Assembly (NCBI GenBank): GCA_016584495.1
Contig: WAID01000004.1
Coordinates: 1,798,001-1,862,000, forward strand
DNA from: Celoporthe dispersa
Taxonomy: Eukaryota > Ascomycota > Sordariomycetes > Diaporthales > Cryphonectriaceae
Reading direction: 5' to 3'
Length of the DNA stretch: 64,000 bases
Shown here: one piece after another, positions 8,320 through 20,278 of the stretch
Layout: every line of letters begins with the position of its first letter
Numbering within the stretch: the stretch's first letter is position 1
Made by a program: the position numbers and the translations under genes
Notes under the pieces: model-generated
Seen by the model: only the letters and a program-made list of their open reading frames with translations
Told to the model about the DNA's origin: nothing
Databases searched by the model: none

Positions 8320-11300
8320 ATGGCAGGTCAGCTAAGGTTCGACGGCCAGGTTGTCGTCGTCACTGGTGCTGGTGGTGGTCTCGGAAAAGCCTATGCCACA
8401 TTCTTTGGATCAAGAGGAGCCAGCGTTGTGGTCAACGACCTGGGAGGGTCGTTCAAGGGCGAAGGCAACTCAACAAGGGTCAGTAACGCAGCGTGCACTC
8501 TACCCATGGCGCGCTGGGAAGCAGCGGTCGCTATTTGCATCTCAGGGTTGGTTACTGACAGGTGTTTTCTTCCGCCCACCGGATAGGCCGCCGACGTCGT
8601 GGTTGAAGAGATCAAGAAGGCGGGCGGCAAGGCTGTTGCCAACTACAACTCCGTCGAGGATGGCGACAAGATTATCGAGACGGCCATCCAGGCATTTGGC
8701 CGAGTCGATGTCCTGATCAACAACGCCGGCATCCTGCGTGATGTCAGCTTCAAGAACATCAAGGACGAGGACTGGGACCTGATCTTCAAGGTTCACGTCA
8801 GGGGTGCCTACAAGTGTGCCAGGGCGGCATGGCCACACTTCAGGAAACAAAAATACGGTCGTGTTATCAACACCGCATCAGCTGCTGGTCTGTTTGGCAA
8901 CTTCGGGCAGACGAATTACTCTGGTGAGTCCCGGCCACGCCCTCCAGCTCTGAAGCCAAGCCAGCTGGCCCGCCCTCCCCCGTACTGACAGCACGCAGCC
9001 GCCAAGCTCGCCCAGGTGGGCTTCACGGAGACCCTGGCCAAGGAGGGCATCAAATACAACATCCTCTGCAATGTGATCGCTCCCATCGCGGCTAGCCGCA
9101 TGACCGAGACCGTTATGCCCCCGGACATCCTGGAGCTGATGAAGCCCGAGTGGGTCGTGCCTCTGGTGGCTGTGCTCGTCCACAAGGACAACACGACCGA
9201 GACCGGAGGCATCTTCGAGGTCGGTGGCGGCCACATGGCCAAGCTGAGGTGGGAGCGGTCCAGCGGCCAGCTGCTCAAGTGTGACGACAGCTACACCCCC
9301 GGTGCCATCCTGAAGAACTGGGACCAGATCGTCGACTTCTCCAGGCCACAGTACCCGACCGGCCCGAATGACTTCCTCTCGCTCCTAGAGCAGTCGCAGA
9401 AGCTGGGCCCCAACCCACCAGGGGAGAAGCTTGACTTTTCTGGCCGCGTTGCTCTTGTCACCGGCGGTGGTGCTGGTATCGGCCGGGCATATGCCTTGGC
9501 GTTCGCCAAGTACGGTGCTGCCATTGTTGTCAACGATCTTGCCAACCCTGACGGTGTCGTCGACGAGATCAAGAAGATGGGCGGCAAGGCCGTGGGCGTC
9601 AAGGCTTCGGCCGAGGATGGCGATACAGTCGTCAAGGCCGCTATTGACGCCTTTGGCCGGATCGACATTGTCATCAACAATGCAGGCATCCTGAGGGACA
9701 AGTCCTTCCACAACATGGATGATAGCCTGTGGGACCCGGTCATGAACGTACACGCTCGTGGCACATACAAGGTGACCAAGGCTGCATGGCCGTACATGCT
9801 CAAGCAAAAGTATGGTCGCATCATCAACACCACCTCTACGTCCGGCGTGTACGGCAACTTTGGTCAGGCAAACTACTCAGCCGCCGTAAGTTTCACCCGC
9901 AGATATTGCATCGCCGTACGGATGGCAGAGCTAACTGGAGTGATCTCAGAAATGCGCTATCCTCGGCCTGTCGCGTGCTCTGGCACTCGAGGGTGTCAAG
10001 TACAACATCTATGTCAACACCATCGCGCCCAATGCCGGTACTGCCATGACGAGGACGATCCTCCCGGAGGAGCTCGTCCAGGCTTTCAAGCCCGACTACA
10101 TTGCACCTGTGGTCGTCGCCCTCTGCAGCGACAAGGTGCCCAAGAACCCAACCGGCGGCCTGTACGAGGTCGGCAGCGGCTGGGTCGGCGCCACCAGGTG
10201 GCAGCGCACTGGAGGCCACGGCTTCCCGACTGATGTCCCGTTGGCACCCGAGGAGGTGCTCAAGAACTGGAAGGACATCGTCACCTTCGACGGCCGCGCC
10301 GACCACCCCGAAAAAGACCCAGGCGAGCCTGGAGAAGATCATGGCGAACGCAGGAAACAAGCGGGGTGGGAGTGCCAAGGTATGAGCTCTGCGCCCCCCT
10401 GCCTTTCAAGCCTTGCCCTTTACCGTCGTTAGCCCTTTGAAGAATAGCAATAGTCCAGACAAATATAGCTTCGCCGCACATTGATCTAATACTCTTCTCT
10501 CTCTCTCTCTCTCTCTCTCTCCAGAACGATGCTCCTGCCGGTGGAAATCAATACCTGGACGCTATCCAAGACGCCCTGAAGAAGGAAGGAAACCCCACAG
10601 AGTTCACTTACGCCGAGCGTGATGTGATGCTCTACAATCTCGGCGTGGGCGCCAAGAGGACGGATCTGCGCTACGTCTTGTAAGTCAAAACCCGAGATAT
10701 CTTCTTGCCATCCTCCAGAATGAATACACGCGCTGTCGTCTCTCTCCCTCTCTCTCTGTCTCTGTCTCTAACGCTCTGCTATAGCGAGGGAGATGAGGAC
10801 TTCCAAGTGCTCCCCACCTTCGGCGTCATCCCACCCTTCGACGCGGAATCGCCCTTCAGCTACGACGAGATAGTCCCCAACTTTAGCCCCATGATGCTGC
10901 TCCACGGCGAGCAGTACCTCGAGGTCCGAAAATACCCCATCCCGACCTCGGGCAGGCTCCTGTCCAAGGCCAAGCTCATCGAGGTCGTCGACAAGGGCAA
11001 CGCCGCCATCGCCAAGCACGGCGTGACCACCACCAACGCCGACACGGGCGAGGAGCTGTTCTACAACGAGATGACCGTCTTCCTCAGGGGCTGCGGTGGC
11101 TTCGGCGGGCAGAAGAAGCCGGCTGACAGGGGCGCCAGCACGGCTGCGAACAAGCCGCCGGGCCGCGCGCCGGATGTGGTCGTCGAGGAGAAGACGACGG
11201 AGGAGCAGGCCTGTGTCTATCGGCTGAGCGGGGACTACAAGTAAGGCTTTTGTGACTATTCGGGTTCTCCCCCCCCCCTCCTCTAAAAAAAAACGCAAGA

Positions 11301-11733
11301 GAGAAGAGAAGGAGAGAAAGAATATATGCTAACGCATTCCCTTCCGCCACAGCCCCCTCCATGTCGACCCTGCCTTCGCTAAGATGGGCGGCTTCAAGGT
11401 GCCTATCCTCCACGGCCTCTGCTTCTTCGGCATCGCCAGCAAGGCCGTGTACGAGAAGTGAGTTCTCATTCCCCTCCCCAGAGCGCAGTCGTCATGCCAC
11501 CGCCCTTGCTCCCCGTACTGACCAGGAACTCTTTCCCTTTGAAAAGGTTCGGCCCCTTCAAGAACGTCAAGGTGCGTTTCGCCGGCACCGTGCTGCCGGG
11601 CGAGACGCTTGTGACCGAGATGTGGAAGGAGGGCGACAAGGTCGTCTTCCAGACCAAGGTCAAGGAGACGGGCAAGCTGGCCATTGGTGGCGGTGCGGCT
11701 GAGCTGGTTGGTGGCTCCAAGGGCAAACTCTAA
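8320..11733 (+). CDS. FOX2: Peroxisomal multifunctional beta-oxidation enzyme FOX2 (apparent frame break in exon 4)
   Basis: Eight exons: join(8320..8478, 8587..8923, 8999..9885, 9950..10379, 10525..10679, 10785..11240, 11353..11457, 11547..11733). With one extra base removed, this gives about 904 residues, the family length. Two tandem SDR 3-hydroxyacyl-CoA dehydrogenase domains are present. The first has VVVTGAGGGLGKAYA, INNAGILRD and the catalytic YSAAK; the second has ALVTGGGAGIGRAYA, INNAGILRD and YSAAK. The C-terminal hot-dog enoyl-CoA hydratase 2 domain has PLHVDPAFAKMGGFKVPILH, which carries the catalytic Asp/His motif. The enzyme does the second and third steps of peroxisomal beta-oxidation. 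The protein ends in GKL, a weak variant of the SKL PTS1 signal. Exon 4 has an A5 run at 10311-10315 where four A restore the expected linker (HPEKTQASLEKIMANAG). A pyrimidine tract of CT repeats precedes exon 5. Confidence 0.95.
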
Positions 11734-12329
11734 AGGGGGAACAGAGGCAGAGCCGAAAAGATTGATCGACATGTAGGACTGTATCTCGCACTTTCTTTCT
11801 CTCTTCTTTTTCTGAATATCGTATCGGTGTATTATTATGTGCAGCAGTTCGACCTTGCTTGGCTTGATCTTCTGCTGCAACTCGTTTGTTTATAACGTTC
11901 ATTAAAGGATCGACTCTATTACTTCATCTCGTATCGATGATTGAACTTGTAAGAAGGAGGGTATAAGCTATTTCAACGCAATGCTCACAACGTGTTGTTG
12001 GTTCCTGGACCTCATGATCTGTGCCCCCCCTGGGCCATGCCGCAACGCCGAACAAACCTATGCAATAACCAAAAAAAAAAAAAAAGTCAAACCTATTTCC
12101 GCCAGCCCTGATCCAGTACGCCGAATATCGAGAGATCCCGCCGTTGTTTGTCGTGCCAACGTCCTGTGCTGTCTGTCCTTGGGAGTAGCCACTGATGCTG
12201 CCCGCTGTTTGAGAAAGAGAAAGAAAAAAAAGAAACACCAAAACCCGCCAGAAATGGAGGAAAAGAGAAAAGGACAAGGAAGAGTAGCGAAAGGGTCGCA
12301 TCGTGTCACTTCCGTCGGAGGGCAGCTGT
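11734..12329. other. Convergent 3' intergenic region (FOX2 / RBR ligase)
   Basis: This 596-bp region receives the 3' ends of two convergent genes. An A-rich run lies near 12070-12085. No gene was seen. Confidence 0.4.
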
Positions 12330-14325
12330 TTACCCAAAGAGGTTCCCGACAACCATATCGCACATCTCGGCGATGGTTGGGAACCTCCCATGAGCTAGAG
12401 CGGCCTCGAGTCCCTGGTCTTTTCCCTTGACAGCGACGCCTGTCTCGAGGAACGCCATCTCAGCCCCGCTCAGCTCGCGGTTCTCCGTCTTCTTCCACTT
12501 CCGCTCCACCTCCTCCTTCGCTTGCTGCAGTACGGCGTCGGTATCCTCCTTCTCCCAGAGGTTGCACTTATTGCAGCTCGTACACGGCCGCCCGTCGCCC
12601 TGCGGCCTAAAGTGCTGGCAAAAGTGCTGGTAGCCCGCGTCTTCCCCCTCCTGCCCGCCGATATCCCGGCGACAGACGTAGCACATCTTGTACCCGCACT
12701 GGCAGGTCATCTTGTTGCAACCCGCGGTCTTCACAAAGGAGGCATTGCAGCGCGGACACACCCGCTTGACGGCCATGCTCATGGCCTGTTCGACCTGTGT
12801 GCGCAGCGCGACGAGGCTGGACTCGTGGCACACGTGAATATCCACCCATGCTTTTCCACAGCTGAGACACGACTCCCTCCCACACGACGGAGACTGGCAT
12901 GTGAACCGGAGCCCGCGCTGGCGGCGCCGGTGCCTTGCGACGCTCGCGTAGAATTCCGCCATCACCCGGTCCCCGAATGTCTGCTCTGAGCTAAAGAGCA
13001 GCGCAAGGAAGAGCGAGAGCAGCGTCACAGCCAGCAGGAAGGGCGTAAAGGCAAGTACGAGGCAGATGAGGACGACGTTGTGCAGGTTCTCGATCTTGAG
13101 GCGGAGGCGGCCCTCGACGTAGATGTCGTCCACCTCGGCGTAGTCGCAGAAGGGACAGCGGATGACGGGGAGGCCCGACGCGGAGAGGCTGTGGTCGGCG
13201 AGCCGCTGTTCGAGTTTGAGCATGATGGAGGCACCCTTCTTCACGCCAAGCATCGCGCGGTGCATCTGGTCTGAGGGGATCCAGCCATCGCAGGGGTCGG
13301 CACTGGTGGTAGTGGGTACTGCCGGACACCTGAGCGTACCAGTCTGCGGGATGATCGATTTTGCCCAGCCCTGTCCGAAGATGGCCTCGTTGATGGAAAG
13401 ATGCACGCATCTGACGCATATCATGTGTCCGCTGGTACTGCAAGCAGTGAAGTCTTCGAAAGGGCTGTCGGCGAAGCAACAACAACACTCATGGGTCTGG
13501 TTTTCTGCTTCTGCCTCCTTCATATTCATGGCTGCGGCGCACTTCAGGTCCTCTTCCTCCAGCTTCTCTCGGGCAGCCCTCTTCAGGGGCAACACTAGTT
13601 CCTGAAACAGCTCGCGATCGAGATCCGCGTTGCCAGTGGATCTCAGAGAGGGCACGATCGACCCTTGGCCGGTAGATTTCCATACGACTAGAGGGTGGCC
13701 TTCTGCTTCGGTCGATGTGACGGGTTTCCTCCGGTACACAAAAGAGGACAACGTGAACCTCCATGACCTCTGTGATAGATCCACGAGGGTTCGTCTCGCC
13801 TCGAGGTACGAGTAGTTGGACTCGGCCAGGACAGCGTTAATTGTTGACCGGGACAGGCCCTTGAACTCGTGCAAGGCCAGGCCTTGAGTCGCTGCTATGT
13901 ACTCGGGGCTCCTGAACGCCTCAGCAGGGGGGCACAAGAGTGGTCCTTTGGCCTGCCAGAGATGTCGACGTGGACTTTGTAGGACCAACGTTGCTCCTCC
14001 AGCGGCCCTTGACCCACACAATCCTGTTCTTGAGCAGAGCGTCTGCAACCACGGCGAGCCTGGACTCCTGGTCGAAGCTGGAGAGCATCTCCCGAAACAC
14101 CTCGATCTGCACATCGGGGAACACGGCGGTGAGAGCCTCGAGGCTGTTGTTCAGGTCACGAAGGTCTGGAGGCTGCGGAGAAGCCGGCGGGAGCTGCGAG
14201 TCATCGTAGACATACTCGACAGGTCTGTCGGTGTCCGGGGCGGGCGAGCTCGTCGTCCGCTTCTTGCCGGGGCGTGGTGCTGGGCTCGGGAGCCTCCTCG
14301 ATCCTCCCTCTCTCGGCGGAACCAT
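12330..14325 (-). CDS. RBR (RING-IBR-RING) E3 ubiquitin ligase with hydrophobic insertion (apparent frame break)
   Basis: A single exon of about 664 residues from ATG 14323-14325, if one base is removed from the G6 run at 13927-13932 (C run in the coding strand). That joins SLAGQRTTLVPP to AEAFRSPEYIAATQGL. The N-terminal third resembles the CUE/helical front of RNF216/TRIAD3-type ligases (LNNSLEALTAVFPDVQIEVF). RING1 begins HECCCCFADSPFEDF. The IBR starts with CPFC and finishes with CQSPSCGRESCLSCGKAW. RING2 begins CPRCNASFVKTAGCNKMTCQ, whose TAGCNKMTC contains the catalytic-cysteine position of RBR ligases. Between the first CXXC of the IBR and its remaining ligands lies about 70 residues with a strongly hydrophobic ~32-residue stretch (from LHNVVLICLVLAFTPFLLAV), enough for one long or two short membrane passes. 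RBR enzymes form a ubiquitin thioester on RING2. Membrane anchoring is inferred. Confidence 0.85.
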
Positions 14326-14949
14326 GAAACAGGGCCGAGAAGATCATGTTGAGCGAGTGTGGTGCTGAGGCGCCGAGAAGATCGAGCGTCACCGCGGCGG
14401 GGGGTTCATGCTGCTGTTGGGGTGGTGGTCTGTCCGCCGCCTCTGGTGGGGACCACTTGTCGCAATGGTGAGCTCTGCCTGCTGACCTGTGGTGATGAGA
14501 AGAGAATCGAGCCGTGGACAACAGGTCTTCAAGTCCGGTCTGCCATCTGTGACTGATGACCCTTGGCCAGGTTGGTTGGTTCTTGTGGGAAGGCCCAGCG
14601 GAAGAAGCGATCACCGCGCGCTTTGGTTGTTGGTTGTTGAGGGAAGAGGTAGGTCTAAGTACCTTCGTACTGGGACCCGAGGACCCCGGCACACGGACAA
14701 CACTATAATTACATTAGTGCCTAGGCCATTCCGTACACTGTCACTGGCTGTTATCGATAACCAGCCCTAGCGACCGTCTGACCCACACTACTAATAAGTA
14801 CCGGCTTGGTCGTTCCGCAGGCGATTTCCAGCAGCATTTCCGTATGTACTGTGAAAATCACCACTCTCGAGTAGCAGTAGCCTATTTATCTCCCAAGTCT
14901 CCAGAAAGAAAAAGAAAAAAAATCCGATTTCCTCTCGCGCCCTCTAATC

Positions 14950-14952
<3 letters not shown>

Positions 14953-14980
<28 letters not shown>
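14953..14980. repeat. A28 homopolymer
   Basis: An uninterrupted run of 28 A, the longest mononucleotide run noted in the window, followed by a GA-rich tract. No target-site duplication or retroelement body was recognised next to it. Confidence 0.9.
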
Positions 14981-14984
<4 letters not shown>

Positions 14985-17514
14985 AGGAGGGGGGAGAGAG
15001 AGAGGGAGAGAGAAAGAAATAAAGAAATAAATAAACCCCCCGACTACTACTATGGGAAGGAACCTCCACCGCAGTGCCGTGGTAGCAAGCAGGTACGATT
15101 TCAGGGATCGTATCGCACCACGTGTGCGCACCTGCTCCCTCAAGGATACCTGCTACATATAGCATATTCAGGCTCACCCAATCGCTTCCCTTGTAACCAG
15201 GTTGTCCCTCTCCAATTATCACTGACCATCCGCGGTCTGTGAGCTTGCCATGTTTGCCTATGGGGAGACGGCACACACGCTGGCATGGGCTACGACACCA
15301 ACACTCGACGTCGACGAGTTCGTGTCCAAAAAAAAAAAAAAAAACTCGCGAGTCTTCTCATCATCATTTGGAAGGCTTCGAGGCAAGGCCCGCAACTGTT
15401 TCACGAGAGCCAATAGGCTGGCAGGGCGTATACCATCCAAGACCACAGGCGCTCGAGCAACGCTGGGTGATCGCACCCTGACCTGAAGCACAGCTGCCGG
15501 CGTCTGGCCACCTGCTGGATCCAGCCTGTTTCTGTTTGTTGGGCAGTGGACCACACTTGTGTGTTCCAGCCTCAACCAGCCTGCCCAGTCGACAGGCCAG
15601 TAAACCCCATCTTCCTCCGGGCCATCCGGCTCGAATGTACCATAGAAGAAGGGGCCAGCTCTGCTGCAGAAGCTGCTTATCACGCTCGCTGGCCCCGGCC
15701 TACCATCTCAACTGTCGCGTGGCGTCGATGGCTTTCTCGCGGTGTGATGCACATACCACATCCGGCCCCCCCCCCTCGCCTCCCCCCCAACCAGCGCTGT
15801 TCATCCTACAGCGCTCACCGTCTGACCATCAACTTGGGTCACACGATCGACGGGTGCTGTGTATTGGCCCACCTGTACCTGACGCTTACCGCACTCGAGT
15901 CGGTGAGGCTGTGGCCGGATCCAGCCTTACTGAGAGGCCCCCTCGTGGTTGTGGAGTGCCTCGTGCAGAGAAGTGGACCCGAGCTTCTCGAACCCAAGTG
16001 AGTTTCGGGTTGCAACATAACCCTTCCGGTCCCTTCAGCTAATGCTAGTACATGGCGGTTGTACAGGAGTACTGACTGGTGGCCCTGTCTCGCGTCTAGC
16101 TGTCAGGTCGATGGACAGAGACAGAGACAGAGACAGGGGCGGGGGCAGAGAGAGACAGAAAGAGAGAGAGAGAGAGAGGATTCGTGCTCGGAATTGAACC
16201 TCGCCAGAACCAATGTCCTGGCTGGGCTTTCTGACTGATCTGCTCAGGTAGAAAGACATCCATCAGGCTGCAAGATTCCAAAGGTTGTCGGAAGACCTTT
16301 TTTTTTTTTCCTTTTTTTTTCTTTTCTTGTTGCAGCCTGATGGACCTCTTGCCGGCTAGGAAATTTTCTGACCCCAGAAAGTTCTGCGGTTCCCTGGACA
16401 CCTCGATCCTGGGCACCTGCGGGTCCAGCTTCCGGGAGCCTGCCTGCTCGCTCCCAGCGCTCGGTCCGCTGGCTCTCTGACAAGGTAGGTTGGCACGCTG
16501 GCAAGGCTGCTGACAGGCCACAGCCCTACGTGCCATACGTATGGTGCTGTGCGTGTGCGCAGGGAAGCAGCAGCGCTCTGCTGCTGCTTGGTGACGATGG
16601 CTGAACAGGTTCGCAGGAAGGTGCAGGAAGCTGGTGGACCGAGTTTCGGGGCCCAGCAGAGACATTGGTATCACCAATATGCGAGAGGTCATCGCGGCTC
16701 GTGCGGAAAAGGCGTCCAACCCCTCCCTCCCTCCCCCCTCTGTACCGGATGGAGAGTACCTCGCACCGGGCCCATTTCATTGGCAAAGAGGCCTAGTCAC
16801 CACAACCACACCTCTTATGCAAGATCCCTGTCCCCGCCTTTTCAGGAGTGGCCCACGGTGACTACTCCATCGCCAAGGGTTCCCTCATGTATCGCCGGCT
16901 TCTTTCCCCGTCCTCTCTTACAAGCGAACAAGCAGAGAGGCCCCTCGATTTTGCCTCTGCAGAGGTCAGTGCTCGTCGCGAAGGCTGTCACGCACAGCTG
17001 GCCGGGATGGCAACAAAAGAAACTTTTTTTCTTTCTGATCCTGAGCCAAGAGGCTTACCACAACCAACCAGGTAAGCCAGCACATTGGTTAGGAGAGGAC
17101 CTCTGGTGTGACCTTGATGGGGCTAGGGGCCGGTGGGCGGTCGGTTGTGTCTTAGCAGGCTCACCGCCCATCTTGTGCAGAAGTTTCGGTCAACTCTACA
17201 CACGCCCGGGGGGGGGGGGGCAGGTTCGTTTTGGGTTTTTTCCTTCTTTTTTTTCCTTTCCTTCTTGTGATTTTCCTTTGTCGGTGCTTCCCTAGCCCGT
17301 TTAGAACTGCGCAGCCATGCTCCCAGCTCGGCCCGGCGGTGCACTCCTATAGCTACTGAGCTGTCCCTCGCGCTTGGTCTAGCGCTCCACGGCTTGAGGG
17401 TCCCCTGTGACACTGGCTGGCAGCAGGACGAGGACGGTCGATGATCTGGTCCCCATCCACGCCTGTCCTTTATGTAGCTACACCCGCCCGCGCTGGTCAA
17501 GGTCTTCACACACG

Positions 17515-17592
17515 CACGCACACACACACACACACCCACACACACACATCTCCCTCTCCCTCTCTTTCTCTTTCTCTTTCTCTTACCACTCC
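17515..17592. repeat. CA microsatellite followed by CT/TTTCTC tract
   Basis: A (CA)n run at about 17515-17550 passes into CT-rich repeats up to about 17590. It lies 150-220 bp upstream of the F-box gene start, a position where fungal core promoters often have pyrimidine tracts. Confidence 0.7.
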
Positions 17593-17720
17593 TGCTCCGT
17601 CTTGTGTCTATCTGGACCTGCCGTCCTCCTACCCCCCCTGTCTCGATCCCACCACGCCTTGGGTTGCGCCGCCTAGCTCAGGTTCCTGATCGTCCCATGC
17701 GAGCTGCAGCCCGGTCAGGC

Positions 17721-17756
17721 ATGGTCCGTCCTCCATCATGGAGTCCCTTCCTGTAG
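17721..17756 (+). promoter_or_regulatory. Upstream ORF overlapping the F-box start codon
   Basis: An ATG at 17721 opens a 12-codon frame ending with TAG at 17754-17756. The frame differs from, and overlaps, the main ATG at 17738. If the transcript starts upstream of it, ribosomes initiating there would pass the main start, which could lower translation. The transcript start is not known. Confidence 0.5.
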
Positions 17757-19066
17757 AGCTGGTGCGGCTCGTGTATGGATACTGCGACTCGGACAGCATC
17801 AAAGCCCTGCGTCTTCAGTCTCGGGTCCTTGGGGCCATCGGCCTAGAGTACCTGGTCGGCGAGCATGTCAATGTCCTCGGCTGGAAGATCTCGAGGCTGC
17901 ATGCCATCTCGAAACACGAGCAGCTCAGGACCCATGTCACGTCCGTCACGCTCAACTTCACCGAGGTCGACGAGTACACGGCCAGGCATGCCTCTTTCTT
18001 CCAACATTACCTCGAGGAGCCCACAGAGCGCAACGACCGGCTTGCCCACTCCTGGGCGAAGTACTACGAGGCCGACAAGCGCCGAAAGGCGTCGACCACG
18101 TTTGACAGCCGGCCAGAGCTGGTGTTGGAGTCGTTCAGGAACCTCCCAAACTTCACAGACCTCGAGGTCACCTTCACCAAGTGCCCCTTCAACATCGACG
18201 TGCTGCAGCAGGTATTCAACGGGCTGCCAAGCTGCAGGAAGATGGACCGGGAGCAGGCGGCCAAGAACCTGGCCCTCATCGCCGCCGCGCTGAAAGAGAC
18301 GAGCCTGTCCTCGCTCACGATCGACCGTTTCCCCCTCGAGATCCTGAGGCTGCCGGACGAGAGACGCCGCTGGTTCGACTGCGTCTCGACGTCCTTCTCG
18401 CAGCTGTCGTCCCTCCACCTCACGGTCGACCCGTCGGCCCTGAGGCTGCCGGCCCAGCGCTTCAAGGCCATCAAGGGTCTTGGCAGCATCCTCCGCTGTG
18501 CCACCAACATCACCAGCCTCAGCCTGGCGTTCCACACATACGGCATGCCCAAGCATAAATTCATCATCTGGTTCGACACTCTGCTGGAGGGCTTCACCTT
18601 CGAGAAGCTCAGCGACCTCAAGCTGGAGGGCGTCTCGTGCGACGAAGACGACCTGCGGGACTTCATCCTCCGCCACGCATCCACGCTCGAACGACTCCGG
18701 CTCGGCGGACGGGGCCTTGCCAAAGCCTTCGAGGGCGGGCTGGGCGGCATCCACCTCTGCCGGGGGAGCTTCCGGGGCCTCTTTGCCGGGCTGCGGAACA
18801 AGCTGCCCAAGCTGGAGCGCGTCCACCTCGAGGGCGACTTCGAGTGCGTGGGCGTCGAGAGGTCGGCCAAGGAGGCCTACAGCTTCCACGGGATCACCGA
18901 CGACAACTGGGAGGCCATGGAGGACGAGTGGCGCATGCGACGAGCCGCGGCGTCGTCGGGCAGGACGACACGGGACTGTCTCGACTTCGAGCGGTACCTC
19001 CTACAGGGAGGAAAATACCCGGGCTCGACTACGAGCTCGCCTGCTGTTGTCGCGCCAGCTCAGTGA
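17738..19066 (+). CDS. F-box protein
   Basis: An uninterrupted frame of 442 residues starting MESLPVELVRLVYGYCDSDS, an N-terminal F-box pattern (LP.EL...V...C....L..L...SR). The remainder holds irregular leucine-rich repeats, for example SSLTIDRFPLEILRLPDE, LSSLHLTVDPSALRLPA, ITSLSLAFHTYGM, LSDLKLEGVSCDEDDL and ERLRLGGRGL. This is the layout of F-box/LRR substrate receptors of SCF ligases. The F-box would bind SKP1 and couple substrates to the CUL1 scaffold, which is also encoded in this window at 52.7 kb. The substrate cannot be predicted. The C-terminal 20 residues are Ser/Thr/Ala-rich. No intron or frame break. A long frame on the opposite strand is a codon-bias shadow. Confidence 0.8.
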   Translation: MESLPVELVRLVYGYCDSDSIKALRLQSRVLGAIGLEYLVGEHVNVLGWKISRLHAISKHEQLRTHVTSVTLNFTEVDEYTARHASFFQHYLEEPTERNDRLAHSWAKYYEADKRRKASTTFDSRPELVLESFRNLPNFTDLEVTFTKCPFNIDVLQQVFNGLPSCRKMDREQAAKNLALIAAALKETSLSSLTIDRFPLEILRLPDERRRWFDCVSTSFSQLSSLHLTVDPSALRLPAQRFKAIKGLGSILRCATNITSLSLAFHTYGMPKHKFIIWFDTLLEGFTFEKLSDLKLEGVSCDEDDLRDFILRHASTLERLRLGGRGLAKAFEGGLGGIHLCRGSFRGLFAGLRNKLPKLERVHLEGDFECVGVERSAKEAYSFHGITDDNWEAMEDEWRMRRAAASSGRTTRDCLDFERYLLQGGKYPGSTTSSPAVVAPAQ

Positions 19067-20278
19067 TCAATGCTTTGGAATAACACCCCCAACCCCCCCG
19101 GGAAAAAAAAAACAAGGAGGAGAAGAAAAAAAGAAGGAAAAAGAAAAGCATCATCAGACTCTTGTTTCTTAGAATCCTTTCCTACACTTCTACACTAGAC
19201 CTCAGCTCGGGCTACCTAACGACTCAACTTCTCTTTGGTGTACTGGAGTATCTTTATGCGGTCGTCGTTGCATCGGCTTCTTTCTTTCTTTTTCTTTGCT
19301 TCTTATATAGAGATGCATGCCATCATGGCGCCACACCCAGTATGTATGTTACATGAATGAATGATGAGAACAGAATATCTCGGTTCCGTGCTTCTGCTCC
19401 GTCCCTGCCGCTCCGCCAGCAGCACCTGTTCCTCTTGTCTTTCTTCTGCTGTCTCTGTAGGATCTACTTCCTGCCGTTCCCAGCGCAAAACTCTCCTCAC
19501 CACAAACCAAGTAACAAGTCACAGGAGCAAACCAAGTCACTAAGATCATGCTATAGTAGGGCCCGCCAGACCTACAGCGCATACCGCCATGTGAACAAGC
19601 TCACTGCAGGACCCACGCGCACGGCCGAGAGGAGGTTCATGCCGCTACTATCTTGTACCGACAAAGTCCTACGTGTCGGCCGGCCATGTCAAGCCTCTGG
19701 GAGGCGGGGTGGTGCGATCCTCAAGCCAGCGCTCGCGAGATTTCTTGCTGGACACTCATAATCATTCTCCACACTACATTGTCCGTCATTTTTTGTGGGC
19801 AGCGCTGATATAATCTATAGTCGACCTGCAGGACTTTGCATATACGGGTTTTCGTGTCTTGTTCTTGTTCTTGTCTATTCTTTTCTTCTTCTTTTTTTGC
19901 CACAGCCTAAGTAAACCTGCTTTTCAGCGTGCCGTGAACCAGGAAATAGTGACAACATTGATGGGGCTGCAGGGCACTGGGCGGGAAGAGACGTCATCGC
20001 AGATCGGCATGCCCCCCCCCCCTTCTCCCGCGCGAAATCGACCATCATAAAAACCGCTGGATGGTATGTATACAGCGATGGGAAGAGGATACAAAAAGAA
20101 TTCATCAGGACATCTTCAAGCATATTTGAGAACTCTTACGATATTATTTCCTCTGGGTGTTTTTACAAGCTCTGCACCACAATCACAGCTTATCCTGCTG
20201 CGCAATACCTCGCATCCTTTACTATATCCCCCCCCCCTCTTTTTTTTTTTCTTAATAAAAAAAAGGTATAGCACCAAG
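19067..20278. other. Intergenic region between F-box gene and small membrane-protein gene
   Basis: 1.2 kb with A-rich stretches just after the F-box stop (19105-19150) and mixed T/C-rich tracts before the next start (20225-20255). No gene was recognised. Confidence 0.4.

Larger units (their letters stand above)
14326..17737. other. 3.4-kb intergenic region without recognisable gene
   Basis: Only short, low-complexity open frames occur here, with no family motif and no supported splicing. It includes an A28 homopolymer (14953-14980), CT/GA-rich tracts around 14995-15020 and 16117-16180, and a CA tract just upstream of the F-box gene. The distal part presumably holds the F-box gene promoter and leader. 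Confidence 0.5.

Noticed and set aside
10046..10432. Extension of the FOX2 exon 4 frame past 10315 (DPGEPGEDHGERRK...)
   Set aside because: It arises only from the extra A at 10311-10315. The alternative frame matches the family linker and the next splice junction.
14953..14980. A28 tract as the tail of a LINE/SINE-like retroelement
   Set aside because: No element body, promoter boxes or target-site duplication were recognised around it.
14944..15683. Two overlapping minus-strand frames upstream of the RBR ligase
   Set aside because: No ATG-plus-splice model gives a recognisable protein, and they run into A/T homopolymers.
16180..16255. tRNA-like string (GGAATTGAACC) on the minus strand
   Set aside because: A T-arm-like sequence is present, but no matching acceptor stem, D-arm or anticodon arm could be folded around it.
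17843..18889. 348-codon open frame on the minus strand
   Set aside because: It is antisense to the F-box gene, low complexity, and a codon-bias shadow.
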